Assembly (NCBI GenBank): GCA_036659455.1
Contig: JAVXCN010000002.1
Coordinates: 62,001 to 126,000 of the forward strand
Reading direction: 5' to 3'
DNA from: Victivallaceae bacterium
GTDB taxonomy: Bacteria; Chlamydiota; Chlamydiia; Chlamydiales; Chlamydiaceae
Length of the DNA stretch: 64,000 nucleotides
Both the position numbers and the translations under genes were made by a program. Below, one piece after another: positions 37,708 to 46,500 of the stretch (its first letter is position 1; each line of letters begins with the position of its first letter). Below the pieces are notes generated by a model. That model was not told the origin of the DNA, ran no database searches, and saw only the letters and a program-made list of their open reading frames with translations.

Positions 37708-38133
37708 ATGAAAGAGATCACAATTCCGAAAAATCTTGTACCTTTGATATGGGCTTTTTCTGCAAATGAACAGTCAGTAAAGTTACTAATTATCGAAGCT
37801 GCTAGGGCAATCTACACAACGCAAGATTCATTTTTAAGCGAATATTCTGTTTCAAATGAAGAGCTTGATGAGGGGAATTGACCCAAAAGACACAATCGAA
37901 ATGGTTTATGGGGCACAGATTATCACTAGTCATCTTTTAGGAAATTATCAACGGACGATTTTGAAAACTTAGCCCATAATAGGAAAAAATTTTTAAAAGT
38001 TTGGGGTACAGCAGAGGCTCAAATTGGGGGAAATTTAAAGCATGCTCTCTATACTAAGAGCTTACCAAGAAGTAAAGTAGCACAATACATTGAAGAAAGA
38101 GATCTGAAAATTTGCAAATTTTATCAGTTATAG
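37708..38133 (+). pseudogene. Frameshifted hypothetical gene (mobile-element type)
   Basis: An ATG at 37708 opens 57 codons (MKEITIPKNLVPLIWAFSAN...) to TGA 37879. A shifted frame continues at once as GIDPKDTIEMVYGAQIITSHL, and a third frame runs LSTDDFENLAHNRKKFL...VAQYIEERDLK to TAG 38131. Joined, they make one protein of about 140 aa, so at least two indels broke a gene that was recently intact. The D-P-K-D-T-I-E-M...QIITSHLLG segment recalls small proteins carried by plasmids and phages of intracellular bacteria; that link is from memory only. Confidence 0.6.
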
Positions 38134-38177
38134 ACAGAACAGTATGTGTAATACAGAAGTGGATGAATTTAGCTGTT

Positions 38178-38205
38178 TTAGTCTGTAATACAGTAATACT
38201 ATAAT
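38178..38205 (+). promoter_or_regulatory. Promoter with embedded palindromic operator
   Basis: A perfect -10 TATAAT (38200-38205) lies 30 bp before the ATG at 38236. The spacer holds the palindrome CTGTAATACAG (38183-38193), placed as for a repressor operator. A second, partial copy GTAATACAG is at 38148-38156. The -35 is weak. Confidence 0.5.
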
Positions 38206-38235
38206 ACGATAACACATAGTCTTAAAAGAGTTTCA

Positions 38236-39399
38236 ATGATGTTTAGAGATGACCAATTTGATTTTTGTGAAGGTGATACATACTTTCTTTTTTTATGCTT
38301 GAAAATGGACTGCCTTCTTTTTGATCGACTTCCTATAAAATTAGCCCCAGGGATTTCATTAGTTTTAACACCACTGCATGCGTTAGAACAGGCCGCAGGA
38401 TATGGCTCACCCGAACGAGAAAACATAGCCTTAGCTGACGTAGTTTATCCAGGCTTTGGCTTAGGAGGGGGCCTTGTTAATGCTTGCATCAAAATAGACT
38501 CATTAGTTCCCGCTAACTTAAGAAGTCGCTATTTTTGGTTTATGGTGTCAGCGTTATATTTAACTAAACCTCTTTATATAAACATCTCAGGAAGCTTTTC
38601 TTATGGTAATAAGAAAATAGGTTTTCTTGGTAAAACACCTAGCAGGATTTTGAAAAGATCTAATATTTCTCTTGACGGTTTCTACAGCCATGCCAATTTC
38701 TACAGCCATGCCAATGGAGAAAATTGGCTGCAATACAATGAAGAAGACTTCAAACGAGCTGGTGTGTATTTTGCGCGCTTCGTAGAGATCTTCGCTTCAA
38801 GGAAGACAGCGGCTCGCCCGTGTTATGTTTTACAAGCCTTCTTTGAAGCTACTCTTTGGGAGCAATTAACCTATGCAAGCACTTGTTTTTCGAAACTCTT
38901 TCCTCTGATTGATGCTTTTACTGGAAATCCAACGCACAAGCATGAACTAAAGGCATCAACCAGATTAAGCCTGTTTCTTAAAGACTTGCCGAGCAAGTTT
39001 TTGAAAAATTCCCTATCAGAAGAAGAAATCAAATCTCGCATAGCATCCATTTGGCAACGTCACAGAGGACCCAGTCTACATGGTTTTCTTAAAGAACCAG
39101 ATGCCATAACGTCTGACGGTTCCAATATAACCTCTGTCAATAACGAAGAATCGAAGGATCTTTTCGATTTAATGGAGTTGTCAAGGTTAGCCATAATAAA
39201 AATGCTTCTTCTTGATGAAAGCTCGTTTAAAGAATACTGCGATATTCCTATTCCAAAACAGAAGTATTCTTCAAAAGAAGAGAGGACTGCCGATGAATCT
39301 AACAGAGATGAATTAGGAAAAAAATTCTTTGAAGAAAACTTCTATGTTCATCCAAAAGAATTGATCGCTTACACCAATTTTTTTAAATTTTCTAACTAA
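38236..39399 (+). CDS. Hypothetical protein with HEPN-like C-terminal region
   Basis: A 387-aa soluble protein without close relatives that I can name. The C-terminal third is helical, with RLSLFLKDLP, an R-x4-H motif RGPSLH (R277-H282, in QRHRGPSLHGF) and a following helix DLMELSRLAIIKMLLL. This is the pattern of HEPN RNase/abortive-infection domains (Rx4-6H followed by HG); the assignment is tentative. The N-terminal part is beta-rich and unassigned. A perfect 18-bp tandem duplication (38680-38697, 38698-38715) encodes FYSHAN twice. SD AAAAGAG precedes the ATG. It lies in an accessory island with a palindrome-controlled promoter. Confidence 0.75.
   Translation: MMFRDDQFDFCEGDTYFLFLCLKMDCLLFDRLPIKLAPGISLVLTPLHALEQAAGYGSPERENIALADVVYPGFGLGGGLVNACIKIDSLVPANLRSRYFWFMVSALYLTKPLYINISGSFSYGNKKIGFLGKTPSRILKRSNISLDGFYSHANFYSHANGENWLQYNEEDFKRAGVYFARFVEIFASRKTAARPCYVLQAFFEATLWEQLTYASTCFSKLFPLIDAFTGNPTHKHELKASTRLSLFLKDLPSKFLKNSLSEEEIKSRIASIWQRHRGPSLHGFLKEPDAITSDGSNITSVNNEESKDLFDLMELSRLAIIKMLLLDESSFKEYCDIPIPKQKYSSKEERTADESNRDELGKKFFEENFYVHPKELIAYTNFFKFSN
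38680..38715 (+). repeat. Perfect 18-bp tandem duplication inside the HEPN-like gene
   Basis: ttctacagccatgccaat occurs twice in a row and encodes FYSHAN-FYSHAN. Complete identity suggests a recent in-frame slippage or duplication. Confidence 0.95.
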
Positions 39400-39500
39400 A
39401 AATTTGAAGCAGAAATAGAAGATCAAGAGCTGGTTTCTATATAAAGAGGGTTAATAGGCGGAAAAGGTTTTTCCGCTTATGTAATTCAAAAATACTTCAC

Positions 39501-39513
39501 TACTGTATTACAG
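39501..39513. repeat. Inverted copy of the promoter palindrome
   Basis: TACTGTATTACAG is the exact reverse complement of CTGTAATACAGTA at 38183-38195. The two copies flank the 387-aa gene in opposite orientation, 1.3 kb apart. Confidence 0.8.
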
Positions 39514-39534
39514 TCTTACTCCACGTTCTTTTTT

Positions 39535-39681
39535 CTATTCTTGATCATCAAAATTCTTAACTTCTTTTGCATACAGCAGACGTATTCCTTCACAAATCAG
39601 CGATGATTTATCTGTTTTGTTATGATTTCTCAGTCGCTTTATAAAAATTTCATTTAACAAATCTTCATCTTCTTCCGACAT
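39535..39681 (-). CDS. Small ribbon-helix-helix-like protein, possibly frameshifted at its start
   Basis: Reverse-strand frame from ATG 39681 to TAG 39535, 48 aa: MSEEDEDLLNEIFIKRLRN... followed by KTDKSSLICEGIRLLYAKEV. The helix-turn-helix spacing with a Ser-rich turn (TDKSSLI) resembles CopG/ribbon-helix-helix DNA-binding antitoxins and regulators, but the N-terminal beta strand is missing. It would be restored (MLSPFYSLDMSEEDED) from an ATG at 39709 if the A-run at 39693-39698 were one base shorter. Candidate regulator of the neighbouring palindromes; inference. Confidence 0.45.
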   Translation of the reverse strand: MSEEDEDLLNEIFIKRLRNHNKTDKSSLICEGIRLLYAKEVKNFDDQE

Positions 39682-39739
39682 ATCAAGACTATAAAAAAGG
39701 AGATAACATCCCCAGCTATGGAATAGCAGCTACGACGAA

Positions 39740-39752
39740 CATAGTAACTATG
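39740..39752. promoter_or_regulatory. Palindrome CATAGTAACTATG between divergent small genes
   Basis: A perfect 6-1-6 palindrome in the space between the ribbon-helix-helix-like ORF (minus) and the small exported protein (plus). A possible operator; no -10 box is obvious beside it. Confidence 0.35.
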
Positions 39753-39918
39753 TAACTATTTTCGACGTAACAGAGTAGTAGAGGGTGGAAAAATTGTTAA
39801 GGCTGGAGGATGCGCTATTCTTTTTAAAAAGCTGGGCGGATTCATTTTGGCAGTTATCGCGTTTGTAGTTATCGAGGCTCTTTTTTTAATATCTTTAAGC
39901 GTAGAAAAGAGGATTAGC

Positions 39919-40173
39919 ATGTTTAGAATAGTTGTTTTTGCTCTATTTTCATCAAGCATAACCAATGCCGAAACTATCAGAGACAACTCTGGAAATAAAT
40001 ACATCACCCTTGGAGAAGTCCTTGGGATGCCTACTCAAGTACAATATAGTGGAAGAACTTGGTGGTATGGAAGTAGTTACATAGACTTCAATGATAAAGA
40101 AGAGAACAAAGAATATTCGGGTGGAAATCAATTAAAAATACGCCTTCTTCCCAAAAACAAATCAAAAGATTAG
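39919..40173 (+). CDS. Small putative exported protein, 84 aa
   Basis: The ATG at 39919 is preceded by AAGAGGA at ideal spacing and opens with MFRIVVFALFSSSITNAE, a short signal peptide likely cleaved after NA. The mature part has about 65 residues, including GEVLGMPTQVQYSGRTWWYGSS, rich in Trp/Tyr/Gly. The same frame is open upstream to about 39760 and encodes a hydrophobic helix (GGFILAVIAFVVIEALFLI), so a longer membrane-anchored form from a TTG at 39847 is possible. No family recognised. Confidence 0.45.
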   Translation: MFRIVVFALFSSSITNAETIRDNSGNKYITLGEVLGMPTQVQYSGRTWWYGSSYIDFNDKEENKEYSGGNQLKIRLLPKNKSKD

Positions 40174-40252
40174 AGGAAGAAGAGAGGTTAGAAACGCTTC
40201 ACCTAATTACAGGTGGATCATTTAGCTATCTTTCAATAGAAGGCTTATAATA

Positions 40253-40442
40253 GCGGCTGGAGGCCACAATAAAGCTACTTCCAGCACGCTTTGTGCTTCG
40301 TGATTTAAGCGCCGGCAGGACTAAAAGCGAATTCAATGAAGAAAAACTTCCATACATGCTTGGATTAGAAAATTATATAAAGCAAGGAAGAAAAAAAATA
40401 TTAAATGACCGAATAGCAAAAGATATTTTGAGGTTTGTCTAA
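40253..40442 (+). pseudogene. Remnant of a gene 3' end
   Basis: An open frame without a start, after a TAG, encodes about 62 residues ending SEFNEEKLPYMLGLENYIKQ...RIAKDILRFV before TAA 40440. The coding-like composition and absence of an initiator suggest the tail of a deleted gene. The rest of 40174-40589 shows nothing recognisable. Confidence 0.35.
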
Positions 40443-40589
40443 GGTAATCCTGTTTGGATTGTTTAAGTGTTTTTCTTCTTCCGGGAAGTGATTGTTATTA
40501 TTTTGGAAAATCATTCTTTTCTTAAATTTGTTTTTGATAAAAAACCGAATAACAAAATATAACGTGTTTTTATTCGGAAGAGGAATGAG

Positions 40590-41198
40590 ATGTTACTGAT
40601 TTTTTTGGACTCTGAAACGGGAGGTCTTGACTGTCATATACATAGAATATTGGAAATATCTTTTCAGATTCTTAATACTTGTTCTGACCGGATTATTTGT
40701 ACTTATTCTTCTTTAATCAAGCATGAGCAAACCATTTGGCAGCAAAGAAATCAAGATAGCTTGTTCATCAACGGTTTAACGGAAGAGTATGTTAACGAAC
40801 GCGGAAAAACGGAGAGTCAAGTAGCAACCGAAATCAAAGACGTTTTTGATTGTTATGGAATTTCTAAGGAAAATGCGGCTTTTATTTGTCAGAACCCTGC
40901 TTTGGACAGAATGTTTTTTTCCCAATTGATTTCAACCGAAACACAACATCAAAACGGATGGCCTTATCATTGGTTGGATTTGGCATCGATGTTTTGGATA
41001 TTTAAAAAAATCATTTGTCGTGATCAATGTTCTTTAAACATGTTGGCAAAGGATAATATTGCAAAATTTTTGGGTTTGGAAGAAGAAATGAAACCGCATA
41101 GGGCTTTGAGGGGGGTTGAGCATTTAGTAGCTTGTTATCGTGCTTTGGAAGATCGGTTTCAATCTTCCGATTTGTTAGATTGCAACGGTGAACAGTAA
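40590..41198 (+). CDS. DEDD-family 3'-5' exonuclease-like protein lacking the last catalytic Asp
   Basis: A 202-aa RNase H-fold protein of the DnaQ type. ExoI FLDSETGG provides D7 and E9, and ExoII is at D106 (NPALDRMFF). ExoIII reads KPHRALRGVEH: H170 is present, but the position five residues on, normally Asp, is G175. Metal binding may therefore be impaired or supplied by E177. No polymerase-binding or other domain. A 40-bp tail-to-tail overlap with rmuC follows. It may be a repair or RNA-processing exonuclease, or a non-catalytic relative. Confidence 0.7.
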   Translation: MLLIFLDSETGGLDCHIHRILEISFQILNTCSDRIICTYSSLIKHEQTIWQQRNQDSLFINGLTEEYVNERGKTESQVATEIKDVFDCYGISKENAAFICQNPALDRMFFSQLISTETQHQNGWPYHWLDLASMFWIFKKIICRDQCSLNMLAKDNIAKFLGLEEEMKPHRALRGVEHLVACYRALEDRFQSSDLLDCNGEQ

Positions 41199-42376
41199 TC
41201 GGCGTTTTTTTCCTCCGATTCTTTGGTTTTCCTAAAGTCGGTTGTGCGGGATAATACTTCTACATATTTCGGATCACCCAGCTTTTTAGTGTCGTCCTTT
41301 ACATCGAACTTATCGAATTCTCTAGCCGTAACCATGACTCTTTTTTCCAAACTACTGAGAGTATCGTTATACGCGTTTACGGCGGTATTTAAACTATGTC
41401 CTACTTTGTTGAAGTGATCGAACATAGTAATTAATCTTGAATAAAGCGTTTTACCCCAATCTCCGATTTTTTCTATTTGTTTATGCATATTTTCTTGTTT
41501 CCAAGCAAATGAAATGGTTTTTAGCATAGCCAAAAGAGTAACCGGACTAGTCAAAAAGACATTGCACCGGTGTCCGAAATCAATCAAAGAAGGATCTTCT
41601 TTAATGGCATCGTTGAATAAACTTTCTCCAGGTAAAAAAAGAATAACGAACTCGGGAGAGTATTGATTTTCCCAATAGGCTTTTTGTTTCAGACATTTGA
41701 TGTGGTCGCGTATTTTTATTATAAGGTCCGATTTATCGATGCTTTCCGAGAAATAAGATTCGGATAGAGGAGATTTTGCATCGACTATGATGATTTTATC
41801 GTCCGGTAGTTTAATAATGACATCCGGTCTTGCTTTCGTACTCTGAACTTGTTCTTGTAGGTTGAAATCACAGTGTTTCAGCATTCCTGACAATTCAAGG
41901 ACTCGTTTCAACTGCATTTCACCCCATAGACCTCGAGTACCTGGACATTTTATGATATCTGTTAAGTTACGAGTTTCTTGTTCCAGTTTTTGTTCCGCCT
42001 CCAATAATCTTGTGATTTGACTTTTCAAAGAACCGTGTTCTTCTGCTTGGACGGTTCGAAAGTTAAGAATATCTTTCTGAAAATCGGATAAAATTTTTTG
42101 TACGGGATTCATTAACTTATCAATGGCTTCCGTTTTTATTTGAAAATGATTTTCGGTTTTTTCGTAGAAACGATTTATGATGGCTTCGGAAGTATCTTTT
42201 AATTCTTTACTAAACTTATCGGTTAATTTTTCATTATCCGCTTGCATTTCTGCCTGTTGTAGTAGTAGTGCATATCTGGATTTAATGCTTATGATTTTAA
42301 AATAATGCCATAGAAAAACAATAACGCCTCCCAAGCACATGGCGCAAATATATGAGAGCAAAGATGATGTTGTCAT
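41159..42376 (-). CDS. rmuC: DNA recombination protein RmuC
   Basis: Start chosen at ATG 42376 (MTTSSLLSYICAMCLGGVIVFLWHYF), giving 405 aa with an N-terminal membrane anchor followed by a coiled-coil (about 40-150) and the PD-(D/E)xK-like RmuC domain: TRGLWGEMQLKRVLELSGML, KLPDDKIIIVDAKSPLSES with the IVDAKSP core, FVILFLPGESLF and VFLTSPVTLLAML. RmuC limits inversions at inverted repeats in E. coli. Its ATG lies 1 bp after the pssA stop, so the two are co-transcribed. Confidence 0.93.
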   Translation of the reverse strand: MTTSSLLSYICAMCLGGVIVFLWHYFKIISIKSRYALLLQQAEMQADNEKLTDKFSKELKDTSEAIINRFYEKTENHFQIKTEAIDKLMNPVQKILSDFQKDILNFRTVQAEEHGSLKSQITRLLEAEQKLEQETRNLTDIIKCPGTRGLWGEMQLKRVLELSGMLKHCDFNLQEQVQSTKARPDVIIKLPDDKIIIVDAKSPLSESYFSESIDKSDLIIKIRDHIKCLKQKAYWENQYSPEFVILFLPGESLFNDAIKEDPSLIDFGHRCNVFLTSPVTLLAMLKTISFAWKQENMHKQIEKIGDWGKTLYSRLITMFDHFNKVGHSLNTAVNAYNDTLSSLEKRVMVTAREFDKFDVKDDTKKLGDPKYVEVLSRTTDFRKTKESEEKNADYCSPLQSNKSED

Positions 42377-42377
42377 T

Positions 42378-43208
42378 CTAATCCTCAGGAGATGAAGTAT
42401 CGATGTTTGAGCGAAAAAGTAGGAAAGCGGGAAATACAACTCCTATATATGACCAAGAAACTAAAAAAAACATTTCGATAAAATAATCGATGATACCTAA
42501 GAAAAAAATTCCGGCAATGATACCCAAGATTAAAACAAAAGAAAAAGAACGGATCTTAAAATGCAGGTTTTTTAAATTAGGAAATTTCCACCGAGAAACC
42601 ATTAATCCTCCGATAACGATTAAGATCGAACAAAGAGAGAACAGTTTTATTTTCGGAGATAGGTATTCTCCATAATTGGAAGATAAAAGTAAAGTTGCCG
42701 AAACAACCGCTGAGCCTGCGGCCGGAATAGGGAGACCGGTAAAATATCCCGATTTTTCGGAAGAATCTCCGGCATCGCATTTTAGGGATCTTATATTATA
42801 GCGAACCAGCCTTAAGACACCACATAGGGAATATATCATAGCGGAGATCAACAACAACGAATTGAAAGGACGGGCGAATTGAAAATCCGATAAACTTTTG
42901 ATCGTAATTAAAGAAGGTGCAACTCCGAAAGTTATGGAATCGGATAAGGAATCAAACTGACCGCCGAAAGCACTCTCTGCTTTCATGATCCGCGCTACGG
43001 CTCCGTCTGCAAAATCGGCGACCATCGCTATCAAAAGAAGAATGGACAGTCCTCTTAGAACATGACATAAGTCTCGATTAGGTTCTTTTAACATGCTTTT
43101 AAAGATGATGAATAATCCGCAACATAGAGCAAAAGCCGTAATAACATTCGGAGCTAAATAAACTCTTTTTCCGCGTGTTTTAATGTGTAAACGACTCTTA
43201 GTTGTCAT
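42378..43208 (-). CDS. pssA: Phosphatidylserine synthase
   Basis: Makes phosphatidylserine from CDP-diacylglycerol and serine. The start at 43208 (MTTKSRLHIKTRGKRVYLAPNVITAFALCCGL) gives 276 aa and the family N-terminus; a longer in-frame frame upstream is not conserved. The CDP-alcohol phosphotransferase motif is DFADGAVARIMKAESAFGGQFDSLSD (D-G-x2-A-R-x8-G-x3-D-x3-D). Several membrane helices follow. Upstream of rmuC, same order as Chlamydia. Confidence 0.9.
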   Translation of the reverse strand: MTTKSRLHIKTRGKRVYLAPNVITAFALCCGLFIIFKSMLKEPNRDLCHVLRGLSILLLIAMVADFADGAVARIMKAESAFGGQFDSLSDSITFGVAPSLITIKSLSDFQFARPFNSLLLISAMIYSLCGVLRLVRYNIRSLKCDAGDSSEKSGYFTGLPIPAAGSAVVSATLLLSSNYGEYLSPKIKLFSLCSILIVIGGLMVSRWKFPNLKNLHFKIRSFSFVLILGIIAGIFFLGIIDYFIEMFFLVSWSYIGVVFPAFLLFRSNIDTSSPED

Positions 43209-43364
43209 GATCTTTTCGATTTTCGTATTTCCTATAACATAGCCGATAAAGAGAAAATCAACAAGCTTCCGGGAACTAATTTTTATTAAAGAAAATACTA
43301 TTTGATGGGATTTTTTAAATCTCTCCGAACCCTTTTTTTTCACGGAGAGCAATCGTTTTTTCGA

Positions 43365-43393
43365 TTGAAGATAAAATGTATCAATACTATATA
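43365..43393 (+). promoter_or_regulatory. nrdAB promoter
   Basis: TTGAAG (43365-43370), 17-bp spacer, TATATA (43388-43393). Good sigma70-type spacing, about 137 bp before the nrdA ATG. The -10 is overlapped by the first NrdR-like box. Confidence 0.5.
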
Positions 43394-43431
43394 TGGTATA
43401 TATGTATTAAATGTATCACAAGATATTGGGA
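43384..43431 (+). promoter_or_regulatory. Pair of NrdR-like boxes upstream of nrdA
   Basis: ATACTATATATGGTAT (43384-43399) matches the remembered NrdR consensus ACACWATATATWGTGT at 12-13 of 16 positions, and TCACAAGATATTGGGA (43416-43431) at about 12. The boxes start 32 bp apart, three helical turns, as is usual for NrdR pairs. Chlamydia has an NrdR that represses nrdAB. Confidence 0.6.
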
Positions 43432-43529
43432 ATTTAAAAAAATTGACTTAAAAAAGTTAGAAGACAACGAGTATTTTGCGTATGCAAAACACGGACGAAA
43501 ACGGTGAATGAAAAAGCGGGAGCGAGGTT

Positions 43530-46500
43530 ATGTTGAATGTCGAAGAAAGCAAGTGTTCGATTGTTAAAAGAAACGGAATGTTCGTACCGTTTCGGAGGGA
43601 TAGTATTTCTCGTGCTCTTGAAGCGGCTGTAAGAGATGCCAAAAGTATTTCTTCGAAAGATGAATTACCCGAAAATTTAGAGAATACCGTTTCTCAAGTT
43701 ACGCAAAACGTAGTTAAGGAACTTTTATCCGATATCGCTCAAGGAGATACCGTTACGGTTGAAAGAGTTCAAGATATAGTGGGATATCAATTACATAATA
43801 TGGGTATGTCCGATGTGGCTCAAAATTATTTGGGTTATAATTGCAAGCACAAATCTATGGAAAGAACTTCTTGGAGTCTTTTGAAAATTCGGAGAAGAGA
43901 CGGAAGTTCCGTTCGTTTCAATCCGATTAAAATTTCTTCCGCTATCGAAAAAGCTTTTCGGGCGACTCTTGATTTAAAAGAAACCAACTCGACCGAAGTT
44001 ATTGAAACCGTTAATGATTTAACTCATCGTATTATTCAAACTATTGTCGATTCCGAGTTGGAAAAGAATAGTATTGATGTTGAAACCGTTCAAGATCTCG
44101 TAGAACAGATTCTCATGGTCTCCGGTTATTATGACGTGGCTAAAAATTACATTTTGTATAGACAAGATCGAGCCCAAGAAAGGAAAAAACAAGATGTTTC
44201 CTTAAAAAATGATAAAGAGATTGAAGACTATGGAATTATGACAGCTTTCGGTGATACTTATAGAATTTCAAAGTCGGATCTCGTGACAAAATTGTCTTTC
44301 ATATCGAAAAGATTTCCGGACACGGTTAACCCTGAATTGTTGGCTGAAATGGCTTTCATGAATTGTTATGAAGGCATGAAAGAATCCGAATTGGATGCGG
44401 CCTATATAATGGCAGCCAGGGCAAATGTAGAAAAAGAACCGGATTACGGTTATGTTGCTGCAGATCTTTTGATGAGTGTTCTTTATCGAGAAGTATTAGG
44501 GTTTGACATAGATAATCTGGAATTGGAGATCAAACATAAAGAATATTTTAAAAATTATATTCATGAGGGAGTTGCTATCGGTCGATTGTCGCCCGCTCTT
44601 TTGGATTTTGATCTGGAGTTTTTGAGCAATGCCTTGAGATTAGACAGAGATAAACAGTTTTCTTATATCGGTATTCAAACTTTATATGACCGTTATTTTA
44701 TTCAGAATTTGGATAAGCGTATGGAGACTCCTCAAATTTTGTGGATGAGAGTGGCTATGGGTTTATCGCTCAACGAGGGTAGTGAAAAAAATATCCGGGT
44801 TATTGAATTTTATAACGTCATGTCTTCGTTTTTATATATGTCTGCCACTCCTACTTTATTTAATTCGGGAACGTCTCATTCTCAACTGAGTTCCTGTTAT
44901 TTATCTACGATAGAAGATGATTTGAAAAATATTTATAAAGTCATTTCCGATAATGCCATGTTGTCGAAATGGGCTGGAGGGATAGGTAACGATTGGACAA
45001 ACGTGAGAGCAACCGGCTCTATTATTAAAGGGACAAACGGTAGAAGTCAGGGGGTCATTCCTTTTATCAAAGTGGGTAATGACACTGCAATTGCTGTTAA
45101 CCAAGGCGGAAAACGAAAAGGCGCTATGTGTGTTTATTTAGAGATCTGGCACTTGGATAGTGAAGACTTTATGGAGTTGAGAAAGAATACTGGAGACGAC
45201 CGTCGTAGAACACATGATATTAATACCGCTAATTGGATACCGGATCTTTTTTTCAAGCGTTTACTGAAAAATGGACAATGGACTTTATTCAGTCCTAATG
45301 ATGTTCCCGGATTACATTCGGCTTACGGTAAAGAATTTGAAAGGTTGTACGAGTTTTATGAGAAAGAAGCCGATGAAGGTAGAATAACCTTATTTAAACG
45401 TATAGAAGCTACTGCTTTATGGCGTAAGATGTTAAGTATGGTTTATGAAACGGGTCATCCTTGGCTTACGTTCAAAGATCCTTCAAATATTCGTTCGCCT
45501 CAAGATCATGTCGGAGTTATTCATTGCTCAAATCTTTGTACGGAAATTATGTTAAATACTTCGAAAGAAGAAACTGCAGTATGTAATCTTGGGTCAATCA
45601 ACCTTCCGGCACATATTCAGGATGGAGTCATCAATGAAGCTTTATTGGCTCAAACCATTAGAACGGCCGTAAGAATTTTGGATAACGTTATTGATACGAA
45701 TTTTTATCCGATAGACGAAGCATATACGGCGAACTCCAGACATAGGGCGGTCGGTCTCGGTATTATGGGATTCCAGGATGCTTTATATAAGCTTAACATT
45801 AGCTATGCGGAACAGGCTGCTGTCGAATTTGCTGATCAAAGTATGGAAATGGTATCATACTATGCCATTCTGGCATCTTCCGAATTGGCGGCGGCAAGAG
45901 GCACTTATGCGACTTATGAAGGATCGAAGTGGTCAAAAGGATTATTGCCTCTGGATACTTTGGAATTATTAAGACGTGAACGGGGAGAAGAGCACATTGA
46001 TATCGATATGTCGTATCGAAAGGATTGGGAAGTCGTTCGTGAATCCGTTAAACAACACGGCATGCGAAACAGCAATGTTTTAGCCATAGCACCCACGGCA
46101 ACTATCTCAAATATCGTCGGTGTTACTCAATCCATAGAGCCGACTTACAAACATTTGTTCGTCAAATCGAATTTATCGGGAGATTTTACGATTCCGAATA
46201 CGTTTTTAATTGATAAATTGAAATCGATCGGTTTGTGGGATGAGGAAATGGTAGATGATTTAAAATATTTCGATGGGTCTTTGATGGAAATAGAAAGAGT
46301 TCCTTTAGACGTGAAAAAATTATTTTTAACTGCATTTGAAATTGATCCTGAATGGATCATCGAATGCGGAGCTCGTAGGCAAAAATGGATAGATATGGCT
46401 CAATCTTTGAATTTATATTTAGCTCAGCCTGACGGAAATAAGTTGGCTTATATGTATTTGTTAGCTTGGCAAAAGGGATTGAAATCGACTTATTATTTGA

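Noticed and set aside
40261-40330. GC-richer patch that looked tRNA-like
   Set aside because: No acceptor pairing or T-arm could be assembled; it reads better as a gene remnant.
43321-43349. CTCTCCG...CGGAGAG inverted repeat before nrdA
   Set aside because: The 15-base loop and lack of a following T-run on the correct side make a terminator doubtful; left out as a feature.
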